Shown: positions 24,701 to 39,700 of the stretch, in pieces
Numbering within the stretch: position 1 is the first letter of the stretch
Layout: the number at the start of each line of letters is the position of its first letter
Assembly: GCA_030562195.1 (NCBI GenBank)
Contig: CM060200.1
Span: forward strand, 7,068,001 to 7,132,000
From: Nipponacmea schrenckii
Lineage: Eukaryota > Mollusca > Gastropoda > Lottiidae
DNA: 64,000 bases
Direction: 5' to 3'
Program-made: the position numbers and the translations under genes
The notes under the pieces: model-generated
Databases searched by the model: none
The model's input: only the letters and a program-made list of their open reading frames with translations
Told to the model about the DNA's origin: nothing

Positions 24701-27700
24701 ATCTTCATAACCATACTAGTCATAGTTTGAATAACAGAATCTTCTATAGTGATAATATCACTCTCCTCAATAGTCTATAATAACATTAAATAGATATAAT
24801 ACTCCACAATATATTGACTTATAGGCTGATAAAGTATAAAATAAAATACAGTTCTCTAACTTGCAGATGTAAATAGAAAAGAAAGATAACCGTCTTATCA
24901 ATTTCAATGCTCACACCAACTTTCATTAAATACCTGGTACTGAAAATTATAGCTTCTATTGTGTCTACAACAAATATAGAGTCAGGGGCAATAACTCAAA
25001 ATATGTTAATGGGAAAATTGTCAAAATGGAACTTGACTGCCGTCTTATAAGCTCCAATGCTCACCAGTTTCATTAAAATCCATTGAAAATAGTAATTGTG
25101 TCTATAACAAACGATGACAGATGGACCAAATGACAGGGGCATATAAAAATGGTAGGCAGGATTAAAAATCAACAAATGGGAGATCTTACTTCAAATTTAA
25201 TTTGATTGTTGGTGTTTATATTTGAATCATCGAAACATATCTAATTATTACCTGAGAATATTTGATACGGAAATCAAAGGCTTTATAAAAAAATTCTAAG
25301 AGTTGATTTTGATAACTGTCTAGATCTTCCTTCTTCATCTCTGATATATGTTCTTTTAAAATAGACATTACAAAAACTAAACATGGCTGGAATGAAAATA
25401 AAAATAAGGACATTCTTGAAATTGAATAAGGAAATAAACATATCAAATGTGAGGTATGAGAACACTCCAAAAATGTAGCAATGAGTGTTCTGGAGGGCTG
25501 ACCATACCATGTCTCCCAAACATCGTCCACAATGGTGCGTTTGGTAGTGAATCTCAATATTTTTAACTTGGACAGAGGAATGACCTCAGGGACAACTCTT
25601 TGGCCTATATGGGTTTCTATTTATTATCAAAATATTAAATTTCCGTCATGCAATGAAACTAGATCTTACCCAATCTGTAGTTACTAGTAAATCATAACAG
25701 CTAAAAATACAGGGTAGAATAACTCTAGATGGTAATGATGTAGCTAATAGATGTCTGAAATATAGAGTATAACCTTTTCACTTATAACCTTGTACATAAA
25801 TATACTATAGAATAAATATGAGCATTACTATAGTAGGAGTTTTATGAACAAAATAGTGTAAAAATAAAGATTTAGATTTGACTACCCAATTCATATATGA
25901 CTTGCTGGTTGAGTAATTACTATTTGCTTTCACTACCAAATTTTCAAACAAGTGTGCACCAATAGCTTTAATTTTTTTCATAATTTCTCAATCATTCTTT
26001 TGTATTTTAGTCTGTAAATGTTACAACTCTGTATCAAAATACATCAAGATTTCTGAGTTTCTGTGCTGATAAAGTATAGTAATTTCTCTAAAGTAATATA
26101 ATACTTTATAAATTAATTACCTCACAAGCTGTAACCTAATCTTTAATTGTGGTCTTTGTGGATTATCACCATCAGCAAAATATGATATACGACAAACCTA
26201 AAAATATAATCCATTTTCATAAGCAACATAAATACATATCATTAAAACATTTAACTTGATTTATCTTCTGCTTTCTGTAACCTGAATTACTTTTAAATAT
26301 TTTAGTTAAATTCAAGATCAGAATAGGGTTAGTGTTAAAAAATAACACTGGAATAACAGGCCATCTGATGAGAATTTCAGAATGAAAGAAATGGAAATAT
26401 CCCTCAACATACAATGGCTAGAAAATCTAGATTTATCTCAGAGAAGAACAAAAAAAGTATAAAGTATTACCTGGTGAAGTATGTCTAGTAAATAAGGCGA
26501 TAAAAATTGAGGTAAATTCTGAACAACACATAATAAAGCTGTAGCAAAACTTAGTGTTAACAACTCATTACTGAAAATATAAGACAGGAATATTAAAATA
26601 TGCTCTTATGAATCAGATAAAAAATAATTAACCACATAGCAGTTCCTAAGGAATCAAATATCCATAAAAAAAATTGCAAAAATGTTCCACAAAATTCATA
26701 ATATAAACAGGTTTACTATCTGAGCTACAATCAGAATGTCCAACGTAAACAAGAAAAGTAAACTACAGCCAAATTTACAGTCCTAAGCTAACTTGGCTTA
26801 TATTAATTTGAATAAGCTGCATGCTTAGCCAAGTGAAGTTTTGAGGCAATCTGAATGTAGCTTAAATAGAAAAAAAATATCTTACTCTAATAAAGACTCA
26901 TCTTGAGCTACCATTTCTATAACTTGTGGTACAAACAATGGTAAATATTGTATAACATGTACTTTTAAACATGTACACAGTTCAGCTATACACAACAATA
27001 CGGTAGCACATATAGCAGAATTTTCTCTTCGTTTCTTTAATACTTCACTTGATAATTTCAATACCTACAAAAATATATATATTATATTTATTAAAGAACA
27101 AAATTTCACATTTAATAAAGACCAATAGAATTTGGCAGAAATAAAAATAATAAAGAATAAAAAGAATAAAGAAAAGCACAGCTGCAGTGAAATATATGTT
27201 GTTTGCAGATTTGAGTGAGAAACCATTGTAAAAGATAAATTACATGTGGGATTTTACTAACCTCAACAAATGGTTTAGGGTTTTTACTTGCTAACATTCT
27301 ACATAATAGTTTTAAACTATATAAAGCTGTTTGACCATTCAATGTTTTTTCTTCCTCGCTCTCCACTAATAAAGTTACTTTTGCTATGGTGTTTAATTTC
27401 TCTACCAATTGTAACAACAATTCAGACTAAAAAAAAGATAAACATTTTTCAAAATAATTTGTTATTCATTTAATTTTCAAATCTGTCCTCTTCAATGAGA
27501 ACAGTGCTAGTGATTTGATGAAGAATTATAGCAGCAAATTTAACTGGACATATATGGCCATTCATCGTCACTTGGTTTACCACAGCCTCAAGGAAATATG
27601 ACGAATGGGAGTGTGGTTTGGACAAGATGCTTTCAACAGTTATGTAAGCTAGAATTTTACTTACCTGAGTGCTAGATTGGCTTTCTTTAATTTGATGTAA

Positions 27701-30700
27701 TTTAGTATTTAACAATTCCATAGATTTCCTTTGGACTGGTACTAAATCATGGTCCATTAAACCTGATATAACTTGTACAAACATTACATCAGGTAATAGA
27801 GACACAACCTAAAATAACAGAAGTAGGAAAAATAACAACAATCTTGCACACCTATAAGCTATTTTTCCAGCACTGTACAGGCAAATTAAAGAGGTCAAAT
27901 CTTATTCAATGCTTTAGGAAGACATTTTTATGATGGAATCACCTACAGTGTTACAGAAAATGGTGATCATCTAGTAAATCTGGGAGGTTACACATTAGCC
28001 AGATGCTGTCAAGGCTAAATGCTTCTGAAAATCATGCATTCGATGGTATATACTATCCAACGCTTCTGGGACAGTCAAACAAAACATCAATCTTGATCAC
28101 AATTTCTACTAAAAGAAGTAATACCATCATGCATCAGGTAAGTGGCCATAGCTCAATGCTTAATGCAATGTTTAATTGTCATAGTGTTTAAGATAGTATT
28201 AATCATCCACTGCTTCACTAGAATTTATCCAGGAAAATGTGAATTACATGTGTAAGCATACCTTATCTAGTAAATCATACACTTTATGTAGTAAAACTTT
28301 ATGAAACTTGCTATCTGATTTCTGTTGACATAACTCAGAGTTTCTGGCTGCTTGTGATAAGTATTGTAAAACTTTTTCCAGATATTTCTGAAAATTTGGT
28401 AACAATTCTTCTTCTTGGTGATTAGCCATCTACAAGAAATGAAAACAAATAAATTTTTGTCTAGTATTATGTTCTCCACGGAGCAAATAGCTTTTTTCAT
28501 AAAAAAAAAGCCTGTGCAACTTGAATCACGAACAAATGATTCCTGTTTTCTCTACCAATAAAAAGATGGCATTCATCTCTACCCCTACGCAAGATGGTGT
28601 TCATACCCACCCTGTTCATCTCTACCCCTTCACAGGATGGCCTCCATCTCCAACCATACAAGATGGCCTCCATCGCTACAAAAAGAATCTCCTTACCAAT
28701 TCAGTTTGACTTATGGTAGTCTTATGTAAATAATAGGCAACTAACCTGAGCCAAGAATGATTCACATTGTAAGTGTTGACAGAGTAAATAGAAGGTAGCG
28801 TATTTAAAATGGCGTAGTTGTTTAGCTGTATGTGTTGCCAGATTAAATATTTTAGCTTCATCAGTAATGACATTAACATCAGTGGTATATTTAGCTTTAT
28901 TTATGGATGGTTGTAGTGGTACTGAAAATCAACAAGATTTATATAAATAAATAACAATTTCTAAATAGAAATCTGTATCACTTTTTGAAGTTTTTTCAAT
29001 GCAATAAAATGGCAACAACATAGCTATGCCTTTATATCCCTTGCCAGCTGGTCCCAAAGAGTTGTGTCACATTCATTTAAATGTCTCATTCATTTATATG
29101 TCTCATTCATTCAGATGTCTTATTCACTCTGATATCTCATTCATTGACTCACCATCATCTTTCTCAACTGGTAAAGATGCTATAAAACTAATCATAGTTT
29201 TAACTGATGATATTTGTGTAACAAGAGGGAAGGATGTAGCTAATTTTAATATAAAATCTAAATCTGTAGTTGAGATTGGACCAGCTTGCTGTAAACATAA
29301 AAATAAAAACTAATTTCAGCAATCTGATAGAAACATGTTCAGCTTTCTATATTGATTAATTTTCAGCTTTACAATAAAACACTGCTTTCCAGTAGAAAAT
29401 TATCCTTGGCTTAACTAAGAAAAACGTCTCATAGAAAACAACTTTGAGTTTCTTATACATGGCTAAGTCATAATTACCTTAGAATCTTCATCATCATCTT
29501 CTATTGATGTTTGACGACCCTTCGTGGCCACTTGTTCTATAAATAGTAACAGACAATGCCAGAGATATTTGTCAGGACCAACAATCTGTATAAGTTTAGA
29601 GAACAACATGAGTTTCCTATGTTCTGGAATATGAGGATAAGCATCAACGAAAATACGCAAGATCATTCCTATAATCATTTCTGGCTTCTTTTCCTCTGCT
29701 TTCGTTCCTGGTTTGGGTGATTTGGTAGTTTCTTCACAAGCCTGTAATGTTAATATAAACATCATCAAATTTACTGGGAATATTGAAAAATGAAGCTCTG
29801 CTGCTTCCTCCACTAAAATTATCAAGCTCTTGGAGTATACAAGATTCAGAATTTTGCCCCAAATAAAAGTTTTTAAATCTAGTCCATGACGTGTACATTT
29901 TACTGATCTTGTTTCCTTTTTAACTGACTAAAAAAGCTACTAGATTTTTAACATAAATAAATAATTCAATGTTTTTCGGTTCCTTATCTATTTTCATTCA
30001 GCAATCTGCTCACTAGCAACTGAAGATTGGATTATTCCATTATTGGAACAATGGGTATGCTATTTTTTAACCAGTCATTAGGCCTAAAATGTGTACCTAG
30101 CATGGAGCTTGGAAGAGTAAACTTACTGAAGTAACAACAGGTATAACAGTTTCTAATATTTGAGATATTATATGAAAACTATAGGTGTTATCTTGACGTA
30201 GAGTGTTGGCACCCATAAAGGTAAATACAGACATCACATTGTGCAGTAACTGACCCTAAAATAAAATTGAAAATTATGAGAAAAAGAAAAGAAAATATAA
30301 CTGCCATGCAAGATACATGCAACTTCAGGAGTTCAGCAGCATACCTATTTTTATGCGTTTGGTCAAGGGCAATTTCTTTAATAACCTCATCAATATGCAT
30401 ATCAATGGTAGGCTATGAAGTTTTTTTCCAATAATCCAAAATCGTTGCCAGTCACACTAATTTTCTGATTTTAAAGATTTGGATGAAGTCAAGGGAAATA
30501 ACTAAAAAAATCCTGAATCTAACCATTATCATCTTCAATCACATAAATCAACACATGCACACGTAGTTTCAACAAATTTTTATGAATGTTTACTCTGATG
30601 AATGTAACTATGATAAAACAACATTAGTCAATCGTTTAAGTGAAAGATTTGGAATCTCTGGAACTGCTTTACAATGGTTTTCTTCGTATTTATCGGAAAG

Positions 30701-33700
30701 AACTCAATCTGTGATTATTAAAAACTCGATTTCAACACCACTAATAATGAAGTATGGAGTACCGCAAGGCTCTGTCCTGGGTCCGATACTGTTTACAATG
30801 TATACTACCCCCATTGGTGATATAATCCGAGAGAACGGAACTAACTATCATGTATACGCTGATGATACGCAACTTTATTTAGCTCTTGATAACCTCTCAG
30901 TATCTGCTAAGATTGACCAAATTGAGAAGTGTGTTTTTAACATAAGACAATGGATGAAATGTAATTTTTTAAAACTAAACGACGACAAAACTGAAGTGAT
31001 CTCTTCAGTCTGTTGACCTTAAGTCTGTTTTAATCGGTGATTTTAGTATAACTCCTACTTCGCCTGTAAGAAATCTCGGTGTAATGTTTGACTGCAAATT
31101 TGACTTTGATAATCATATCAATTTCATGTGTAAAAAAGTAAATTTTCATCTGTATAATATTGGAAAGTTACGTCCTTACATCAATATGGATACAGCCAAG
31201 ATGCTTGTTAATACCTTCGTTCTTTCCAATCTGGATTACTGTAATTCACTTTTGTTTCATTTGCCTGACAATAAAATTGACCGACTACAGAAGCTTCAGA
31301 ACAGAGCTGCTAGAATTATTACGAAGACCAAACAATCTGAACATATTACTCCTGTTTTAAAAGATCTCCACTGGTTAAAAATCAGAGATAGGATAGATTT
31401 TAAAATCAATGTTTTAACCTACAAAACCCTACATTCAAACTCTCCAAAATATCTTTCAGAACTTATCGTACCATATGTTCCATCTCGTACTTTACGCTCC
31501 CAAAATGCCTCTCTTCTTGTCTGCCCTGCTGTTCTATCTAAGTTTGGTGAACGTTCATTTTCATATGCTTCTCCCACCTTATGGAACACTTTACCGAAAT
31601 CAATCAAACTTGCGAAAGACGTACATGCTTTTAAGAAACTTTTAAAAACGGAACTTTTTATCAACTCGTATCAGTAACTAACATTAATTTTTACCACATT
31701 CATTTTACGGACGTGTTTTAGCGTTTTTAGACTTTCCTGAAGGAGATACCATTGTTTTATATGTGTTTTTTGTGTTTTGTGCTGTTAACATTATGTGCCT
31801 ACAGAGCAACTTCATTGTTGGAATGATCAGCGCAATATAAATAGATTATTATTATTATTATTTATTTAATGTGTATTTTATTGTTTAATAATTAGAAGTA
31901 TTTTATTCTTGGTTTGATGAGAACTTTTACAATACTTTAGCATATAACACTATTCATTATGTTTATGATATTTTTTAGGTAAAGGGTTGAATTATTACAT
32001 CTAAGATTAATCATGGCTAAGTACTTTAATGTTACAAACATCCATGAGAGGCTGAACTCTATACCAAAACATGATGAATACAAGCTAAATAGGGCTTATC
32101 ATAATAAGCTAAATATAGCCCTTCTTGACCTACTTACAATGTGTTGTGCAAGAGTAAGCCAATAAAGTGATTAGTGGGCAAGGTAACCATAAAGGTATAA
32201 ATACTAGAGTCTAATACAGGTTTGTCATTGTTACATTGAAGTTGTAGAAGGTTCTCTCTCTACAGCTGTGACAATCATGTCGCTTACTTCGTTTACCATT
32301 CTTGAAGCAGCCTACAAGTGACCCAGGTTTGGTTTTGAAATTACTTTCCAGTGGTTTCAAAACATTAAATGCAGAAGTAACACAAGATAAACACAGGTCT
32401 GACGAGGGTAGACTTCTCTAAGCGGCCATGCAATCACACTGTAAAAAGGTGTGCTAGTGGTAGAGAGTGACCCTCAAGGACCCCAATGGGTACAGGTTGT
32501 TAGAATTGAGTTAATACTTCACCTCATTCTACACTTGTACTTGATGGGGTTTATTTTCTACAGGAAGCTTATTTTATTATTTTATTTTATTATTCAAACT
32601 GTGTGCACGAATAAGTAAGTAATTATTCTTTATCATATATAAATATTTATATTAAATAATCAATTCTAGAATTTATCCTAGTTCTTATTCACTTTAAAAG
32701 TGAACTTCATCTTGTGAATTTGAAATTCAAATGCTATTATTTTTATATAATTATTTTATTATTTATAAGTTTTGTCCAGGCTGAAATGACAAACTTACAG
32801 GTTGAATTTTAGTTGCTTGTGTGGCAAGAATTAATAAAGTATTGAACTTAAGCTGTTGTAGTCACAACTAAAAAAGAATAAAGAACTTTCAGCTTGGATA
32901 ATAATATAAACTAATAAAGTATGAAAAAACTCTTATGTTGTATAATTATATTAACTATGTATGTTAAACTTTCAGGTTGTATAATAATATTAACTATTTA
33001 AGTATTATAAACTTATAAACTAAGTATGTTAAACATTCAGGTTGTATAATAATATTAACTATTCAAGTATAATAAACTTTCAGGTTGCATAAAAATATTA
33101 ACTATTTAAGTATTATAAACTTATAAACTAAGTATGTTAAACATTCAGGTTGTATAATAATATTAACTATTTAAGTATTATAAACTTTTAGGTTGCATAA
33201 AAATATTAACTATTTAAGTATTATAAACTTATAAACTAAGTATGTTAAACTTTCAGGTTGTATAATAATATTAACTATTCAAGTATAATAAACTTTCAGG
33301 TTGCATAAAAATATTAACTATTTAAGTATTATAAACTTATAAACTAAGTATGTTAAACTTTCAGGTTGTATAATAATATTAACTATTTAAGTATTATAAA
33401 CTTTCAGGTTGCATAAAAATATTAACTATTTAAGTATTATAAACTTATAAACTAAGTATGTTAAACTTTCAGGTTGTGTAATAATATTAACTATTTAATT
33501 ATGATAAACTTTCAGGTTAAATAATAATATTAACTATTAGAGTATTATAAACGTTCAGGTTATATAATAATATTAACTAAGTTTGGTGAACTGTCAGGTT
33601 GTATAATAATATTAACTTACGAAGTGTGGTAAGCTTTCAGGTTGTATAATAATATTAACTATGTATGTTTAGCTTTTAGCCTGTATAATCATATGAAGTA

Positions 33701-36700
33701 TGGTAAGCTTTTAGGTTGTGTAATAATATCAACTAAGTATGGTAAGCTTTTAGGTGGTGTAATAATATCAACTAAGTATGGTAAGCTTTTAGGTTGTGTA
33801 ATAATATCAACTAAGTATGGTAAGCTTTTAGGTGGTGTAATAATATTAACTATCTAATTATGATAAACTCTCAGGTTGTATAATAATATTAACCAATTAA
33901 GTATGTTAAACTTTCAGGTTGTATAATAACATTAACTTAGTATGGTAAACTTACAGGTTGTATTTTAGCAGCTACAGTAAGAACCAGTAAAGCTTGATGG
34001 TGGGTTTGTGGATTATCTGATGTCCTTATACACTGTACAATCATCTCTAAATTAAACTGTTCAGCTTTTAAACCTATGTTTTTAAAAAAAATATATATAT
34101 ACATTAATCAACATATAAAAAGCAACTTCTGAAGAGAAAATGGGAAGGAGTGTACAAATATAAATCATATCATTGAAAAATGACAAACTTTCACCATATT
34201 ATGGCATATAACCATCTTCATATTTGATTAAATCTTAACTATACCGTACCTATTACCTTCAATAAGGGTTTCTGCTGAATTAAAAAGACATATTTCATCA
34301 CTTTCAGGTCAATATCAACATTTGTTTATACAGATACTACCAATATCAAGATATCATGAGATCACAACTGCATGTGTGGATTGAGTATATTCTGAAAATC
34401 TTTTATTGAAAAAAATCTTGGCTGAATGCCAAGAATCATGATTTTTGTAAGAAAATACACCTACCTGAAGATTTGATTTCTTCTAAATGTCTCGAACATA
34501 TAAAATATAGTGTAGATAAAACTAGCTGTTTAATATATTCACCATTAATATGATCATCACTCTCTAGAATTCTATAAATATAAAATATAGTGTAGATAAA
34601 ACTAGCTGTTTAATATATTCACCATTAATATGATCATCACTCTCTAGAATTCTATAAATATAAAATATAGTGTAGATAAAACTAGCTGTTTAATATATTC
34701 ACCATTAATATGATCATCACTCTCTAGAATTCTATAAATATAAAATATAGTGTCAATAAAACTAGCTGTTTAATATATAAACCATTAATATGATCATCAC
34801 TCTGTAGAATTCTATAAATATAAAATATAGTGTCGATTAAATAAGCTGTTTAATATATTCACCATTAATATGATCATCATCATCACTCTATAAATGTCTC
34901 GAACATATAAAATATAGTGTAGATAAAACTAGCTGTTTAATATATTCACCATTAATATGATCATCACTCTCTAGAATTCTATAAATATAAAATATAGTGT
35001 AGATAAAACTAGCTGTTTAATATATTCACCATTAATATGATCATCACTCTCTAGAATTCTATAAATATAAAATATAGTTAGATTAAACTAGCTGTTTAAT
35101 ATATCACCATTAATATGATCATCACTCTCTAGAATTTAAAATATAAAATATAGTTTAGATTAAACTAGCTGTTTAATATATTCACCATTAAAAATGATCA
35201 TCATCCCCTCTAGAATTCTATAAATATAAAATATAGTGTAGATAAAACTAGCTGTTTAATATATTCACCATTAATAAGATCATCACTCTCTAGAATTCTA
35301 TAAATATAAAATATAGTGTCGATGAAACTAGCTGTTTAATATATTCACCATTAATATGATCATCACCCTCTAGAATTCTATAATAAAATATAGTGTGATA
35401 AAACTAGCTGTTTAATATATTCACCATTAATATGATCATCACTCTCTAGAATTCTATAAATATAAAATCTAGTGTCGATAAAACTAGATGTTTAATATAT
35501 ACACCATTAATATGATCATCACTCTCTAGAATTTTTTTAATATAAAATATAGCGTCTATGAAACTATCTTCATCTTCCCAATGTCAATCTCATGAATATG
35601 AAATATTTTATACCTTGTTAACAACTGAAATGCCACAGGCACCAGTTTTGGAGCATTTTCAATTTTCTTCTTCTCCTGTATAGCTTCTAACAATATCAAT
35701 ACACGCTTCCAATTGTCAGTCTCAAATAATGATACTGTTTCTTCATCTTTAATTTGTCTAAAATTTAAAACATGGTTTGAATATGGATGCATCATTGAAA
35801 GTTGGTGATTGGATAGGTAAATATTGAAGAAATGATGTCAAACCTTGGACCTTCATAGCAGTGACAAAACCTTAAAAATATTTCACCGAGATATGGCAGG
35901 AGAGACACATGTCAATCATTGTGAGTGTAATAAGATAAAAAACATTTGATATTCTTCAGCAATATTCTAAAAATTATATTAGTCATCTCAACCATAGATT
36001 ACAAGTTGTGCTTACAAATTTAGTGTCAAAACATTAATGGAAATATTACCTTTTAACCTTCTTGGCTTGTCTAACACTCTTAATATTGGTTGTATGTAAA
36101 ACTGGTGATAACTCATTAATAATATTCTCAGCTTGTAATGTTATCTATTGAAAACAAGATTTGATTAATCACTTGCAAACAAGATCTTAAATTAAAGTAT
36201 GTCCTAAAATAAAATTGAAACCAAACATCACACTTTTTTTTAAGGTATACTCTATTATGAACCTATTGATAGGAACAGATTTGCTGACTATTGCTCTTAA
36301 ATGAAAATTATAGAACATAATACATAAAGAATTCGTAAAGTCTAGGGAGCATGCACAAGCTCCGGTCCATACTAAATCTCGTCTGTTTTTGTAAAGGCAT
36401 CATAAATAAGAATGTATACTACTAACTGATGACATTGAAGAATAAATAAGACAAAGTCAACATACATGTTTCAAGACTTTTTTCACCATCTTAGATACAT
36501 TGATATCAGTTGATGTTTGCCAAGCTGTGATTAGAGAAGTTAATATCAGTTGTTTAGATTCTAGGGTTGGTAAATCATCATAAAATTCCCTTGTTATCTA
36601 CAATATAAGACATAAAACAGCATGTAACAAACACACATAATACAAATACAGATAATAAAATAAAAAGGGTACAAAGAAAATTGGCACACTTTTGATTCAT

Positions 36701-39700
36701 CTTGGTCCACAAAGGTTATGCTTTCAACATCCAACCATTAATATAGGAACACTAATTTATTTGTCTTTCGCCCATAATAAATTATTAAGACTGGAGAAAT
36801 ATCTACCTGTTTGATGGCCAATTCTTGAACTGCTGGTCTAGAATGGTGTGGTTTTCTAGATATAGTTAAAGCCTGACATAATATCTGTAATTCTGGGGAC
36901 TTGTCTGATAAACTAGAAGATATTGTTTCAGTATATCTTTTTAGTAATAATGCTAAACAATCCGATTCAACTACAGTCAGGCTGGTCTGTGATATATACC
37001 TCTCTAATAATGGTCTAGTTATATAGAAACATTCCTACAATAAATAAATATATTATAATGTTAATCGAGAAAATATATCATTAATGGATACATGTATTTT
37101 GATGAAAAAGCTGCTTCTTTATGAAAATTATGGACTAGTATCTAAAACTACCAATGTTCTTTGTGTGAACACTTTTAAAAAACAAAAATTCAAATTGTTA
37201 AGCATTTTGAAGCCTGTGTGAATAACACTTCTATGAACCTATATGGAAAGGTTTAAAATGAAATCTTACCAAATTATCCACCAAGTTAGTGATGTCTAAG
37301 ATTGATTTAGTAATATACGATGGTATTGACTCATGTATACACATATTAAGAACAATACTTAAAAAATCTTTATCTGTTCCCTCACTATTACTTCTCCGCC
37401 TTTTATTAGCAGAGCCCATATTTTTATCATTCTTCATAGATACACCTTTAATACACTGAAATTACATTTAAATCTAAGCATGTACATGTGTATCAGATTT
37501 AAAAGAAAATTCACAATATGACTTTAAGTTCTTCTCAGTCACTAATGGTAAACAAAGTCAACTAATTATTATTATAATTCATTATAACATCAATATTTCT
37601 ATTTCTATACCACTACAATTGATAGACTATTGTAACAGTGTGAATTATTTGAACTCATAAACATGTAGGATTTAGAAGTATGTAAGTATTTGATAACACC
37701 ACAAAGCACAAAATATGCTTTTCAAACACTTAGTTTTAGCGTAATGCCTTGAATGACTATCTGGAGTTCATTCTGTAAAGAAGTTAATTTTACCTGTGAA
37801 AGATATGTTGGGTCGTTCACTATTTCCTCTTCAGTATTGAGTAGAGTTCTAATAAACCGCCGTATTGTACTCGCTGTATCAGGTAGTATATGTACTAATA
37901 TATTTAAACAGTTGACACTAACTTCTCGTAATGGTGCATGTTTACTAGTACATACTATTAATAAGTTCACAATCACTAAAAAAAATCATACAATGACTTA
38001 GAATATGTTATAGTTCGATTACATTGAGTGAAAATTTTTGTAGTTAAGAAGTTGGAGGAGAGAGTGAAGTGACAGTGTCCATTTCTGATTTAATTTATGT
38101 AGGATTTATTTTGCTGTCAACCAAAATGTCACATGATCGAGAAATCTTAATGAATAAGTATTCACTTCACTAGAAAATTATGCAAATGCTGTTAGGATGA
38201 AAAGTGGCTTAGGTTTGAATCATTATATGCAACTAGTGCCAAATTGACAGTGATATGGCATATAATATTCAGAATGCAACATCATGATGATATCTCCATT
38301 TAAAATAGAGTTTTCACCCATTTATGTGCTAATAAATTGTGTCTGAACATTTGTGTAACATGATTTTTGAAAGGCATTTAATAGTTGCTACATATAAAAC
38401 AATATAAAACTTATTGAAACGTAGCAGACGTATATATAAACAATAGATGCAATCCTCTGTGTTATCTGTAAAAAGTCTTTTTCAAGTTTGGACCATCATA
38501 GAATGAAAAATACATGTACCACAAGTCAATTGAGATAACTGATCAGAGAAAATCATGTTAGAAAAACATATACCAACCTGGTAGTAGTGACTGTAATGTT
38601 TCCAATGATCTAATATAAATCTGGCCCAGTTGTAAACATCTAGCTTGTAATGTCACATTTAAACCTAATTCATTACTATTATCATTTACATGTTGAGTCC
38701 AGATTAATCCAAATAAACTCAGCCTCAATACCTGATCTTCAAATCTAGTCTGAAAAACAAAATTCTAACTGGATAATCAAGGATAGCTACTGAACTCATT
38801 TTATTATTTCAATGATGCTGACAGTTTGTGGACTTCAGGGTTATAATTCACTGTAAGTTCTCTGTGTAATCTAGAATTGATCATTGATCTTCTAATTCTC
38901 AGTGATGTTTTTATTCATGGATGGCTCATTATTCATTATATTACCCAGCTTCGTCTATCAGATAGACTGTATCTTGTAGTGAACAAGTGAACGGGAACAC
39001 CTTGCTACCATTTTCAATGGCTTTTGTTTTCAACTCATTGATTTTTCAGCTTGTTTATCTGCACTTATGTTTTTCTCCTTTAATTTATAAAGAAAAATCA
39101 CTTAGATTTAGGACAGATTTGATAATTATTTCTGTTTCTAGTTGACTTACCTGTAATAGAGTGATTACTAGTTTCTGGGCCTGGATTTTAACATGCGAAT
39201 TAGATGCTAGTTGAAGTAGTAAATCTAACAACTTTATAACTAGTTTTAACCAACTATTTTCTTTCACTTTTCTACTAATATACTGCCAAAATACACTTTC
39301 TACAATTGGAAATATTATCAAATGAGTACCATTATGTTATTTGTTGAGTTTTTTATATTTTCTGTTGATGTAAAATTTAATTTGAGAAACATCTCATACT
39401 GCTACATTACTGACAAATTTAGCAGCTAAAAATCTATATTTTTTTCCAAAAAGGCTGCAGCTTTCTATAATCCAGTAACTACATAAAGTTCTTCTTTAAC
39501 AGATGTTTAAATGAAGAAATAAAGGATTATGTCCTACTACTAGAATTCATTGAAGTTCCACCAATTCTAAATGGATGGATGCATATAGAGTATACAAGAA
39601 AACTAACCTATAAGATATTGTGGTACTGTAATAGTTTCTACTACTGATGTTAATAAACTAAGATATAATGACATTGGTAGTTTACTGTTCTGTACTATAC

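Noticed and set aside
34485..35555. CRISPR-like regular repeats
   Set aside because: Units are contiguous tandem copies without unique spacers in a eukaryotic intron; no cas genes.
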